A DNA stretch of 8,180 bases from Acidobacteriota bacterium (GTDB lineage: Bacteria > Acidobacteriota > Terriglobia > UBA7540), in the NCBI GenBank assembly GCA_003224635.1, contig QHZK01000241.1:1-8180 (forward strand), read 5' to 3'. The notes under the pieces are model-generated. The model was not told where the DNA came from, searched no databases, and saw nothing but the letters and a program-made list of their open reading frames with translations. Of this stretch, positions 1-6,844 are shown piece by piece (position 1 is the first letter of the stretch; the number at the start of each line of letters is the position of its first letter). Both the position numbers and the translations under genes were made by a program.

Positions 1-2552
1 GCGAGATACCTCGGATCGAGCTGCTCAATATCGAAGCCGCGGTAGAGCCGAGTGCCCTTGTTGCCGGCGTAACTGGCCGACAGCCGGATCTGGAGGGGCA
101 GCTCGCGCTCAATCCCCAGGTTCCAGGACTGGATGTAGAGAACCCGGTCTTCGGGAGCGATGAAATCGATATTCTGCAAGTTCACTCCCGCAGGGTCCGT
201 AAAGGGCGGCCGAGCGAAATTCTGGGGAACGCCGTCCTGCCAATAAAAGGCCGGGCTGTGGCCGTCCGGACTGACGAAGTTAGGGCTGGCGTCAAAGCCC
301 TGCTTCGTGTGCTCGCCGAAGTCGTTGTAGAACAACTGGGCGTAGTAGATGCCGTAACCGGCGTGCAGCACGGTCTTGTCATTCGGGCCGTAACTGAGGC
401 CGACGCGCGGCCCGAGCAGCTTCCAATTCCGTTGGTCAAAGTGAGTCCGTCCTGCTTTTGCGAAGGCCAGAGCGCCCGGAATGTTGCCGGCGGCCGGGTT
501 CGGAAGATGCGGGTCCAGGGAGGAAGTGCGGTTGAACACCTCGCTGCGCGGATCGGAGATGTCCCAGCGCAACCCCATGTTGACGGTCAGCTTGCGCGTG
601 GCCTTAAAGTCGTCCTGGATGAAAGACGCCCAGTAAAGTCGGCGCCAGCCGGGATTCACGAGGTTAAGGTTGAAAAACGCGCTGTTGGCCGCCCCTAGCA
701 GATAGCTGGCAAAAGCGTCGCCCCCGATCCGGTTTCCCTGCGCATCGGCACCGGAGGTGGGACCTGGGAAAAAGTCAAAGTGGCCGGCGCCGTTGTTCTG
801 CGTCTTCGGGTCGTAGAGCTGGCGGTGGATATCGACGCCGAACTTGAACGAGTGCCGGCCCTTCACCCAGGTCAGGTTCTCCGCAATCTGGTAGCTGTTG
901 TCGATGTTGTCGTTGTACTCGGTGTTGCCCAACGTCATCCCTTTCCCGCCGTTGAACCCCGAGATGTTCTGCTCGGGAGTGTGAGTGTTGGCGACGCCGG
1001 TCAGGCCCGAATTCTTCACAAAGTTGTCGCCTACGGTCACCGTGCCGTTGACGCTTGTGGTGCGGTTGTAGCCGAGGTTCAAGTGGCTGAACAGATTCGG
1101 CCTTAGCGCGTAGTCGTAGGCGGCGCGGTAGTAGCGCGTAGTGAAATCCTGCCGCCGCAACTGGGTGAGCGGGTTGTTGCCAGGCAAAAGATTGTCAGGG
1201 TCGCGGGTGCGGAAATTGTTGCGCCGCGACAGGCTGAAGTGCGCTTTCTGCCTGTCAGTCAGATTGTGGTCCGCCACGACCGTGTACAGGTTGACGGTCA
1301 GCGAAAGAGGCACGCCGTTTGTATACTTGTCCGATAGGCCGGTAGCGGGATCGACCGTGTTAGCCTTGGGAAAGAACTGCAAGGCGTATTTGCTGACCGA
1401 GCTGAACCGCTCCTGCGGGATCTTGTTGCCGAAGAACGGCTGCCCCGTCTGAGGGTCATAAATCGTGACGGGACTGGGCAGACTGAGCAGTTCACTGAAG
1501 TCGCCGGTCAGCTCTTTGGCGGTCGGAACGAAAACGGGATTCACGGAAAACTGATTGGCCAGGCGTACTGCTTCATAAGAGAAGAACCAGAAGGTCTTAT
1601 TGCGCCCGTCGTAGAGCTTCGGCAGATACGCCGGACCGCCCGCGGTGAAGCCGAAGTTGTTCTTCTGGTCCAGGATCGGACGGCGGTGAGGATCGAGCGA
1701 AGGATCGCCGCAGCGCCCGTCCGTCACCTTCTGGCCGCTGATCGTACAGCGACCGGTGTCGTAGAAGCCGGCGGCGTCCAGCGGCGTGGCGCGCAGGAAC
1801 TCGTAGGCGTCGCCGTGCAGGTGGTTGGTCCCGGACTTGTAGGCAAAGCTGGTGATGGCGCTTCCGGTAGCTCCGTATTCGGCGGAGAAGTTGTTGGTCT
1901 TGATGGTGAACTCGCCGAACGCCTCGACGGAAGGCGCCGTTTCGTCAAACGCTGGGCCGTTCTCCGACCGCGTTGTACTCGCGCCATCCACCAGGATTTC
2001 GTTTGAAAATTGAGGGCCGCCGTTGATGCGGGTGCGGAACGTGTCACCGCTCACGCCCGGCGTCAGGAACGTAAACGCCTCAGGTGACCTGGCGAGGAAG
2101 GCGCCGATGGTCAGCGGCAGGTCCGTGATCTGGCGGGTGGTGAAGCCCTGCTCCACGGTATCCGAGTCGTTCTGGATGATGGGCGCAGCCGACGTCACTT
2201 CTACCCTTTGCACCTGCTGACCCAGTTGAAGCTGGACGTTGAGGCGCGCCACCTGGTTCGCGAGGATTTCGACGTCCTTGGCCTCATAGGTTTGAAATCC
2301 CTGAAACGCGACAGTGACATCGTACTTGCCGAACGGGAGCTCTGGAATGGTGAAGTCTCCCGTTGTTGACGACTGGGCGTGGAACGTAGTCCCGGCCTCT
2401 CGATTGGTCGCAGTTACGTCTGCTCCCGCGATCGACGCGCCGCTGCTGTCCATCACAACGCCGGTGAGCGTGCCGCGGTTCGTCTGACCCGCCAGCATCA
2501 CCGGGAAGAGCAACCACGGAACCCACAGGTACGCTCGGAATTGTTTTCTCAT
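1..2552 (-). CDS. Oar-like TonB-dependent outer-membrane receptor, C-terminus cut by window edge
   Basis: Reading the minus strand from the ATG at 2552 gives 850 uninterrupted codons with no stop before base 1, so the C-terminal end of the barrel is missing. Residues 1-22 form a signal peptide (MRKQ, hydrophobic WVPWLLFPVML, then AGQ). Residues about 26-110 look like a carboxypeptidase-regulatory-like beta-sandwich (RGTLTGVV, SGASIAGADVTATN, GKYDVTVAFQGF). Residues about 115-250 resemble the TonB plug (QRVEVT, ITDLPL, INGGPQFSNEILVDG, FTIKTNNFSAEYGATG). The rest is aromatic, Asn-rich barrel sequence with repeated strand motifs such as FSYEAVR, HSFKFGVDIH, LYWASFIQDDFK and GYGIYYAQ. Such receptors take up ligands across the outer membrane using TonB/ExbBD energy. 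The family is greatly expanded in Acidobacteriota and its substrates are mostly unknown. A strong ribosome binding site fixes the start. The TPR gene lies 62 bp upstream on the same strand, suggesting one transcript. Confidence 0.92.
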   Translation of the reverse strand, partial: MRKQFRAYLWVPWLLFPVMLAGQTNRGTLTGVVMDSSGASIAGADVTATNREAGTTFHAQSSTTGDFTIPELPFGKYDVTVAFQGFQTYEAKDVEILANQVARLNVQLQLGQQVQRVEVTSAAPIIQNDSDTVEQGFTTRQITDLPLTIGAFLARSPEAFTFLTPGVSGDTFRTRINGGPQFSNEILVDGASTTRSENGPAFDETAPSVEAFGEFTIKTNNFSAEYGATGSAITSFAYKSGTNHLHGDAYEFLRATPLDAAGFYDTGRCTISGQKVTDGRCGDPSLDPHRRPILDQKNNFGFTAGGPAYLPKLYDGRNKTFWFFSYEAVRLANQFSVNPVFVPTAKELTGDFSELLSLPSPVTIYDPQTGQPFFGNKIPQERFSSVSKYALQFFPKANTVDPATGLSDKYTNGVPLSLTVNLYTVVADHNLTDRQKAHFSLSRRNNFRTRDPDNLLPGNNPLTQLRRQDFTTRYYRAAYDYALRPNLFSHLNLGYNRTTSVNGTVTVGDNFVKNSGLTGVANTHTPEQNISGFNGGKGMTLGNTEYNDNIDNSYQIAENLTWVKGRHSFKFGVDIHRQLYDPKTQNNGAGHFDFFPGPTSGADAQGNRIGGDAFASYLLGAANSAFFNLNLVNPGWRRLYWASFIQDDFKATRKLTVNMGLRWDISDPRSEVFNRTSSLDPHLPNPAAGNIPGALAFAKAGRTHFDQRNWKLLGPRVGLSYGPNDKTVLHAGYGIYYAQLFYNDFGEHTKQGFDASPNFVSPDGHSPAFYWQDGVPQNFARPPFTDPAGVNLQNIDFIAPEDRVLYIQSWNLGIERELPLQIRLSASYAGNKGTRLYRGFDIEQLDPRYL

Positions 2553-2559
2553 CTTCGTT

Positions 2560-2566
2560 CCCCCTC
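2560..2566 (-). promoter_or_regulatory. Ribosome binding site of the TonB-dependent receptor
   Basis: On the minus strand GAGGGGG lies 7 nt before the ATG at 2552. It supports this start and translation of the receptor from its own signal after the upstream TPR gene. Confidence 0.75.
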
Positions 2567-2614
2567 AGCTCGAATTGCAGGCACGGCGAAAAGGGCCGTC
2601 CCTGCGTGGTGCGG

Positions 2615-3877
2615 TTAACGCCGGGGCGTCTCCGAAGCCGCCGCCGGTGCGACCGGATCAGCGGCCATGTCGCCCCGTACCCTCCGTTTTTCAGTCTCGG
2701 CAGTCACGCGCTCGGCCATTTTGTCTTTCTGCCGCTTGCCGAGTTTCTCGAAAAGGGCCAATTCGGCCTCCGCTTCGGCCGGCTGGTTTAGCTGTTGAAA
2801 GCAGCGCGACAGCAAATAATGAACGGTGGGTTCGTCGGTATCGAGTTGCGCCGCTCGCTGTAAGTGTGGAAGGGCTTCGTTGAAACGGCCGAGGTGAAAG
2901 AGGGCCTGCCCGAGATTATGCTGCGCCAATGCGGCATCTGGCGCGCCAGCCACACCCCTTTGCAGGTAGGGAAGCGCCTCCGCGTAGCGGTGCTGGTCGA
3001 CCAGGATCATGCCCGCCTTGTAAAGCGCCTCGGGGTTGTCGGGATCAATCTCGAGCTCCGCCAGAAATTCACGCCGCGCCGAGTCGCGGTCGGCAGCATC
3101 ATAGTAGAGCGCACCGAGCGCCTGGTGGATGCCGGCCATTCGCGGGCGCAGTTTCAGGACTTCCTGATACTCACGAATGGCTTCTTTCGTTTCCTTTTGC
3201 GCGGTGTAGGACTCGGCCAGCGTCAAATGGACCAGATAGGACTGGGGATCGATCTGGTACATGAGGTCGTACATCCGCTTCGAAAGCCGAGTGTAGGCCA
3301 GACCAAGGTTATAGAGCACATTCAAGTCCTTCGCATCCAGTGTTCGAGCGGTTTCGAGAGCCTCCACGGCTTGGTCCGGACGGCCGAGCGCTAGCTGAGT
3401 CTTTCCCAGCCAGAGCCACGCTTCCTTATCCTTCGGGAGCGCGTTCACAGCTTGATCGAGGGCGCGCCGAGCGTCCGGGTAGCGGCGCAGCCGGTAGTCT
3501 TCGATCCCAATGAAAAGGGTTGCTGCCTCGAGCGAGGCGTCGAGCTTTCGCGCAGCGTCGAATTCTCCAAGCGCTTCACGCGTCTTCCCTCCCGAGTCGT
3601 AGCACAGCCCGAGGTTGAAGTGCGCCCCCGCGAAGCCCGGAGCGGCCTTCAGGACGCGGCGGTAGCCTTCAATGGCGTGATCAAGGTCGCCAGCCTTCTG
3701 CGCCTGGCTAGCGGCCGCAAACTCCCGCGCAACAGCCGCAGGCAAGTCGGCCTGTGCAGGCTCGGCTCGCGCCACCGGACCGCCGCACATCACTGCGATG
3801 AGCGTCCACCAAACCGCACAACAGCCTCGCGGCCGGCAGCAGTGGTTGGAGTGAGCGAAGTAGGCTTGTTCTCTCAT
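2615..3877 (-). CDS. Exported tetratricopeptide-repeat protein
   Basis: Predicted 420 aa from the ATG at 3877. The open frame runs back to a TTG at 3997, but that codon lies within a terminator's U-tract. The ATG start places a signal peptide at the N-terminus: basic RPR, hydrophobic CCAVWWTLIAVMCGG, and a VARA cleavage site near residues 35-38. From about residue 53 to 385 the protein is made of roughly ten TPR units of about 34 residues, recognisable from LGLCYDSGGKTREALGEF, LGKTQLALGRPDQAVEAL, LGALYYDAADRDSARREF and LGQALFHLGRFNEALPHL. One unit (LAYTRLSKRMYDLMYQIDPQ) is about 29 residues, shorter than the rest. The tail is charged, then Ala/Pro-rich. TPR arrays are protein-binding scaffolds, so a periplasmic role is inferred; the partner is unknown, but position just before the TonB receptor makes that receptor or its cargo a natural candidate. 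No clear Shine-Dalgarno is seen before 3877. Confidence 0.85.
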   Translation of the reverse strand: MREQAYFAHSNHCCRPRGCCAVWWTLIAVMCGGPVARAEPAQADLPAAVAREFAAASQAQKAGDLDHAIEGYRRVLKAAPGFAGAHFNLGLCYDSGGKTREALGEFDAARKLDASLEAATLFIGIEDYRLRRYPDARRALDQAVNALPKDKEAWLWLGKTQLALGRPDQAVEALETARTLDAKDLNVLYNLGLAYTRLSKRMYDLMYQIDPQSYLVHLTLAESYTAQKETKEAIREYQEVLKLRPRMAGIHQALGALYYDAADRDSARREFLAELEIDPDNPEALYKAGMILVDQHRYAEALPYLQRGVAGAPDAALAQHNLGQALFHLGRFNEALPHLQRAAQLDTDEPTVHYLLSRCFQQLNQPAEAEAELALFEKLGKRQKDKMAERVTAETEKRRVRGDMAADPVAPAAASETPRR

Positions 3878-3950
3878 CTGAGAGCAGATAATTTGAGAAC
3901 CCGAGATCCGACCCGGTTCAGTCGAACCAAACCAGGCGACTAGGCGAACT

Positions 3951-3995
3951 GTTGCGCAACCGCTATGCTCCTTGAACGATTCCAACGTTGTCAAC
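3951..3995 (-). promoter_or_regulatory. Candidate promoter/operator region of the TPR-receptor unit
   Basis: Between the upstream terminator and the TPR start lie two short palindromes with the same half-sites: gttgcgcaac (3951-3960) and gttgtcaac (3987-3995), about 35 bp apart centre to centre. The second overlaps a minus-strand TTGACA resembling a -35 box (3994-3989), but no good -10 is seen at the expected 16-18 nt spacing. The operator role is inferred only from symmetry and position. Confidence 0.25.
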
Positions 3996-4019
3996 AAAAA
4001 ATTTGGCGTGCCTCACCAA
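3996..4019 (-). terminator. Rho-independent terminator after the arabinofuranosidase gene
   Basis: On the minus strand TTGGTG, loop AGGCA and CGCCAA form a 6-bp stem (one G-U pair), followed by A and six T. It begins about 31 nt after the stop codon at 4051-4053, so it should end the arabinofuranosidase transcript and separate it from the TPR-receptor unit. Confidence 0.7.
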
Positions 4020-4050
4020 CCGACCGGAGTGACGGAATTGGCGGCCTACT

Positions 4051-6123
4051 TCATTTCGGTTGGAAGGTTATTACCGTGAGCGCGTGCTCCGGGAACGTGT
4101 AATGGAAGGAGTCGCCTCCGAGCCTCAGGCTGCTGGTGACAGGGTGGACGGTATTGGGATGCTCTTCGTTGTTCTCCGCCAAGATCGAATCGGCAGTGAG
4201 CGTGCGAACGGTTGCCTGCCCGGCGGCGACAAAGCTTTTAAGTCTCACCGTGGCGGAAATTGAGTGCTTCCAGTCGCGGTTGACAATGAACAAGGTCAGG
4301 TCATGGCGGATAGAGTCGGTCGTGGCCAGAACATCGAGGCTTGGCACGTCCGGCATCGCGGGCAAGCGCCGCAGCACCCGACCGACATCGTACTCCCTGA
4401 CTTCGGTGCGCGTGTGGACGGGGGTGTCGCCGGCGTAGTTTGAGTAAAGCGAGAACGCCGCATATTGGGGAGCGACGAATACCCGTCCGCGCTTCCTGTA
4501 GATGCCGCCAAATTCCAGGAGGCCCGTCATGTCCGCCACGGGAACAAAGTCGGCGTGGGCCAGAAGCATGTTCATCCAGCCGGCGGCGATCAGCGCTCCG
4601 CCCAGGTTACTCCAGCGTGGGTACATGGAGTTTTCCGGCGCCGCAAAGAGCCATTCGGTGTAGGCAAGCCGCACGCGCCCGCGCGTCCGAGGATTGGCGT
4701 CGATCTGGGCTTTGAGAGGCTCGAGGGCACGCGCGACGCCGACCGGAATCGCGAAGTCGGCAGCCCACAACTCGTCCCGACTCCGCTGCTCGGCCTTCTC
4801 CTTTCGATCGTCCGTTCCCACAACAAAGTGGGAGGTGAGGAAGCTCAGGTCCGCGCCATCGCGGGCGATCAGCGCGCCGTTCCAATCTTTGAAGAAATCA
4901 ACGTCCGCGCCGTTGGCAAAAACCATCGTCTCGGGCGGTATGAGGCTGCGGATGGCGTCGTAGAACGTCTTGTATCTCTGTGCGTAACCCTCCGGCGTCT
5001 GCCAGCCGATCTGAAAATCCTTGCCCCAAAGCTCGTTGCCCAGCTCCCAAGCGGCGACTGAGTAAGGCTGGGGATGACCGTTCGCCGCGCGACGCTTGCC
5101 CTGCGGCGTCTCCACTCCTCCCTGACAATATTCCACCCATGATCGAGCCTCTTCTGCTGTCCCACTGCCCAGGTTCAAGCAGATCTGCGGCCTGGCGCCG
5201 AGCAGCCGGCAGAAATTCATCAGCTCATCCGTGCCGAACTCGTTCGACTCTGGATATCCCCACGCCTGGTTCAGCTTGGTGGGCCTGCAGTCGATGGGAC
5301 CGACGCCGTCTTCCCAGTGATAGCCGCTCGTGAAGTTGCCGCCGTAGCGAAGCAGAGGAGTACGGGAGGACTTCGCTGCCTTGATGACCTCAGGATCCAG
5401 GCCGTCCACAGCGTCCGCAGGGTAGAGCCGGATTTCGTCGAGCGACAACCGGTGCTCGTCCTTGAGAGAGACGGCGAAGTCGCACTCTTCCATCGGCTTC
5501 ACCATGCCTTCCGGGACGGTGAGCGTGAACGCCAGCTTGTGCCATGAGCCCCCGCCTGAAACCGGGACAGTCTGGGACGCCAGCACGGAATCGGGTGCAT
5601 CATGCCTCCTGAAACTGACGTCAAGCTGAACCGGACCCTCACTCGAAGAAGCAAAGAGAACTCCGTTATACGCGCGCTCGCGCTCGATTGGCAGGTAGAC
5701 AGCTTGGCGGATGCCCACCTCGCGCCCCTGGAGTCCCATCAGGTAGAGGTATTGATCGGAGTTTGCGGCGTGCCCCCAGCGCGGCTCGTAGCGTACGCCG
5801 TCCGCCCAGCGCAGGGGCAGCCAAGGCAAGGGCAGCCCCATCCAGGTGGAACGATCGAATTCCTTGGATGGAAAGCGCTCGCGCAGCACGCGCAGGGCGG
5901 CGTGGTAGGTCTCGAGGCTAGGATTGTCCAGAAGCTCTGCCGAGACCCCGCCGAAGACGGAATGACCGATGTCTTCGAGAAACGTTCCGTATACGGTGCG
6001 CGGAATGCGAAATGAGGCGCGCTGGCCGGCATCGACCCCGATCCGAGCTTCGGGAGCCTGGGTGCGCACGTATGTGGAAATCGATTGCGGTTTCGCGGCT
6101 GTCGACATCCAGCCGATAGCCAC
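4051..6123 (-). CDS. GH51-type alpha-L-arabinofuranosidase
   Basis: A 690-codon frame from GTG 6123; ATG 6108 (residue 6) is an alternative. Features fit glycoside hydrolase family 51, which removes terminal alpha-L-arabinofuranosyl groups from arabinan, arabinoxylan and related polymers by a retaining mechanism. Visible landmarks are VYGTFLEDIGHSVFGGVSAE at residues 44-63 (start of the catalytic region), a beta-rich insert at about 110-235 that may be carbohydrate-binding, LLRYGGNFTSGYHWEDGVG at 257-275 (barrel), and WELGNELWG at 359-367, where Glu364 is the probable acid/base. YTEW at 488-491 gives Glu490 as the probable nucleophile. Residues about 570-690 form the C-terminal beta-sandwich typical of the family. 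Length is somewhat above the usual 500-650. The start is odd: the open frame extends upstream of GTG only to a TGA at 6150-6148, encoding LLCIFAAA, which with VAIGWMSTAA makes a signal-peptide-like core lacking a basic n-region and a start codon. The gene may be 5'-damaged or its product cytoplasmic. Confidence 0.88.
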   Translation of the reverse strand: MAIGWMSTAAKPQSISTYVRTQAPEARIGVDAGQRASFRIPRTVYGTFLEDIGHSVFGGVSAELLDNPSLETYHAALRVLRERFPSKEFDRSTWMGLPLPWLPLRWADGVRYEPRWGHAANSDQYLYLMGLQGREVGIRQAVYLPIERERAYNGVLFASSSEGPVQLDVSFRRHDAPDSVLASQTVPVSGGGSWHKLAFTLTVPEGMVKPMEECDFAVSLKDEHRLSLDEIRLYPADAVDGLDPEVIKAAKSSRTPLLRYGGNFTSGYHWEDGVGPIDCRPTKLNQAWGYPESNEFGTDELMNFCRLLGARPQICLNLGSGTAEEARSWVEYCQGGVETPQGKRRAANGHPQPYSVAAWELGNELWGKDFQIGWQTPEGYAQRYKTFYDAIRSLIPPETMVFANGADVDFFKDWNGALIARDGADLSFLTSHFVVGTDDRKEKAEQRSRDELWAADFAIPVGVARALEPLKAQIDANPRTRGRVRLAYTEWLFAAPENSMYPRWSNLGGALIAAGWMNMLLAHADFVPVADMTGLLEFGGIYRKRGRVFVAPQYAAFSLYSNYAGDTPVHTRTEVREYDVGRVLRRLPAMPDVPSLDVLATTDSIRHDLTLFIVNRDWKHSISATVRLKSFVAAGQATVRTLTADSILAENNEEHPNTVHPVTSSLRLGGDSFHYTFPEHALTVITFQPK

Positions 6124-6228
6124 CGCGGCCGCGAAGATACATAGAAGTCAAACCGGGTGAGCCGCTCAACTAGCGCAACCGAATGTTCCGGCTGCGACTG
6201 AGATCGGCGGCCAAGCTCTACCCGGAGG
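6124..6228. other. Junction between arabinofuranosidase and mobile-element remnant, no gene seen
   Basis: This stretch separates the arabinofuranosidase start from the first plus-strand intron-derived sequence. No ribosome binding site or convincing promoter for the arabinofuranosidase could be seen on the minus strand, and no coding sequence was recognised. The boundary of the inserted material lies somewhere in or near it but cannot be fixed by eye. Confidence 0.4.
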
Positions 6229-6339
6229 TTGTGGATCCCATTCTCGACGACGACGGAGAACCAAGCTGCAGCGCCATTGAGGGCCCTGGAGGGACAGTCG
6301 GCCTTCACCAACTCGGTCCGCGCGCAGCACGCCTTGCCC

Positions 6340-6432
6340 TTCCACGGCCCTTGGCGGATGGCCAACAGCCCGGCTCTCGCCATTGCGCTCATTAATGCCC
6401 ACTTCGTCTCGCTGGGGTTTCCGCGATTAACT
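6340..6432 (+). pseudogene. Reverse transcriptase/maturase C-terminal fragment
   Basis: About 30 codons (HGPWRMANSPALAIAL, INAHFVSLGFPRL) look like the extreme C-terminus of a group II intron-encoded protein. The same frame is open from 6202 to a TGA at 6496-6498, but residues before the GPWR motif are not recognisable, and sequence after PRL already belongs to the RNA domain. There is no catalytic YADD motif, so no activity remains. The stop codon that ended the original protein is not apparent: the frame reads straight into domain V, which suggests a lost stop or small indel. Confidence 0.5.
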
Positions 6433-6457
6433 GTCTACCGGGTAGCTCAACCCGCCG

Positions 6458-6531
6458 AACCGCCGTATGCGGACCCGCATGTCCCGTTGGTATGAGAGGG
6501 AAAGCGGGCAACCGCCTACCTCTATGTCGAT
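6458..6531 (+). ncRNA. Group II intron domain V/VI-like hairpins, degenerate
   Basis: Domain V candidate (about 6458-6490): TGCG (6468-6471) pairs with CGCA (6476-6479) around a GACC tetraloop, flanked by CCGTA on the left. The right arm should read roughly TACGG but reads TCCCGT, so the lower stem is broken. Domain VI candidate: AGAGG (6495-6499) pairs with CCTCT (6519-6523) and GCGG (6504-6507) with CCGC (6512-6515), closed by a GCAA tetraloop. A6524 lies 7 nt before T6531, the usual spacing of branch point to 3' splice site. Splicing competence is unlikely because of the domain V damage and the absent upstream domains. Confidence 0.5.
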
Positions 6532-6640
6532 TGGCCCGATCAAGGACCTCTCAGTAAGCAAGCGTCATCGCCAATTTCTGAGCAGAGGGGTGCCCAGGGC
6601 CATGCCGCCCCTTCACGCCGAATTGCGAACTCCTGCTTCA

Positions 6641-6730
6641 AGGCTGTAGTCGTGAAACCGGCTGGGAGCTTGGTGGATGTAACCGGGCTTCCTGGCAGCC
6701 TCGTCGTCCAGTGGGTCGGCTACGAAGCCT
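6641..6730 (+). ncRNA. Candidate structured RNA, HEARO/omega-RNA-like, orphan
   Basis: The segment folds into a closed, compact structure by eye. An outer stem pairs AGGCT (6641-6645) with AGCCT (6726-6730) and GTAG (6646-6649) with CTAC (6720-6723), leaving a 2-nt GA bulge. An inner hairpin has 11 consecutive pairs, 6664-6674 with 6682-6692 (three G-U pairs) around the loop GGATGTA, extended after a 4-nt bulge by GGCT (6660-6663) with AGCC (6697-6700). Single-stranded patches CGTGAAAC and GTGGGTCGG look like conserved RNA signature elements. The set GTGAAACCGG, GGATGTAACC and CTACGAAGCCTC recalls my memory of HEARO-type RNAs, the guide RNAs of IscB nucleases, but this was not checked by search. 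No IscB or TnpB gene follows. It may be a relic, or an unrelated RNA ending at the terminator at 6725-6742. Confidence 0.4.
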
Positions 6731-6742
6731 CAGGCTTTTTTT
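6725..6742 (+). terminator. Short intrinsic terminator-like hairpin with seven T
   Basis: AAGCC (6725-6729), loop TCA and GGCTT (6733-6737) precede a run of T that totals seven bases (6736-6742). The stem is only 5 bp. It overlaps the 3' strand of the outer stem of the structured RNA just upstream, so the two folds are mutually exclusive. It could end that RNA, or be the first half of a longer lost hairpin. Confidence 0.4.
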
Positions 6743-6772
6743 CGGCGTTGGCGCTGAGATCGCAGGCGACAC

Positions 6773-6800
6773 AGAGCGCGGACATCCCCCGCGCTCTTTT
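6773..6800 (+). terminator. Strong hairpin followed by TTTT, terminator-like
   Basis: AGAGCGCGG (6773-6781) pairs perfectly with CCGCGCTCT (6789-6797) around a 7-nt loop, and a T run (6797-6800) follows on the plus strand. On the minus strand there is no T run after the stem, so it is not a good terminator for the nuclease gene whose stop is at 6845. No intact plus-strand gene precedes it; it may have served the deleted element to its left. Confidence 0.45.
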
Positions 6801-6844
6801 CCGCTGTCGGAATCGTGCGCTTGTTGGGGCTGGGCGACAGACCG

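Larger units (their letters stand above)
6229..6531 (+). mobile_element. 3' end of a decayed group II intron
   Basis: Two independent signals in the expected order point to the distal end of a bacterial group II intron. First, a plus-strand frame contains GPWRMANSPALAIALINAHF followed by VSLGFPRL (6346-6429), resembling the C-terminal end of intron-encoded reverse transcriptases, where a W..(N)S..., LxNAxF and LG.PRL pattern is common. Second, 30-100 nt downstream is a domain V-like then a domain VI-like hairpin, ending in TCTATGTCGAT at 6531, an AY-type 3' end. Everything upstream (domains I-IV and the polymerase and maturase domains) is missing, so this is a dead remnant. The left boundary is uncertain. 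The recognition is from remembered family patterns, not a search. Confidence 0.6.
6532..6844. other. Gene-free stretch between intron remnant and nuclease pseudogene
   Basis: No protein-coding gene could be supported on either strand here. Plus-strand open frames of 60-107 codons give low-complexity Arg/Pro/Ser-rich translations without recognisable motifs. The stretch contains the structured RNA candidate and two terminator-like hairpins described separately; bases 6532-6640 hold nothing recognised. Confidence 0.5.

Noticed and set aside
258..2220. Several plus-strand open frames of 65-146 codons across the receptor gene
   Set aside because: They are antisense shadows of an uninterrupted 850-codon minus-strand frame with signal peptide, plug and barrel features.
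3878..3997. Extended N-terminus of the TPR protein starting at TTG 3997
   Set aside because: The TTG lies in the U-tract of the upstream terminator, the added 40 residues look like non-coding translation, and the ATG at 3877 places a normal signal peptide at the N-terminus.
5739..6392. Minus-strand 217-codon frame overlapping the start of the arabinofuranosidase
   Set aside because: Most of it is out of frame over the well-recognised arabinofuranosidase N-terminal region; it is only of interest for the possible frameshift at the signal peptide.
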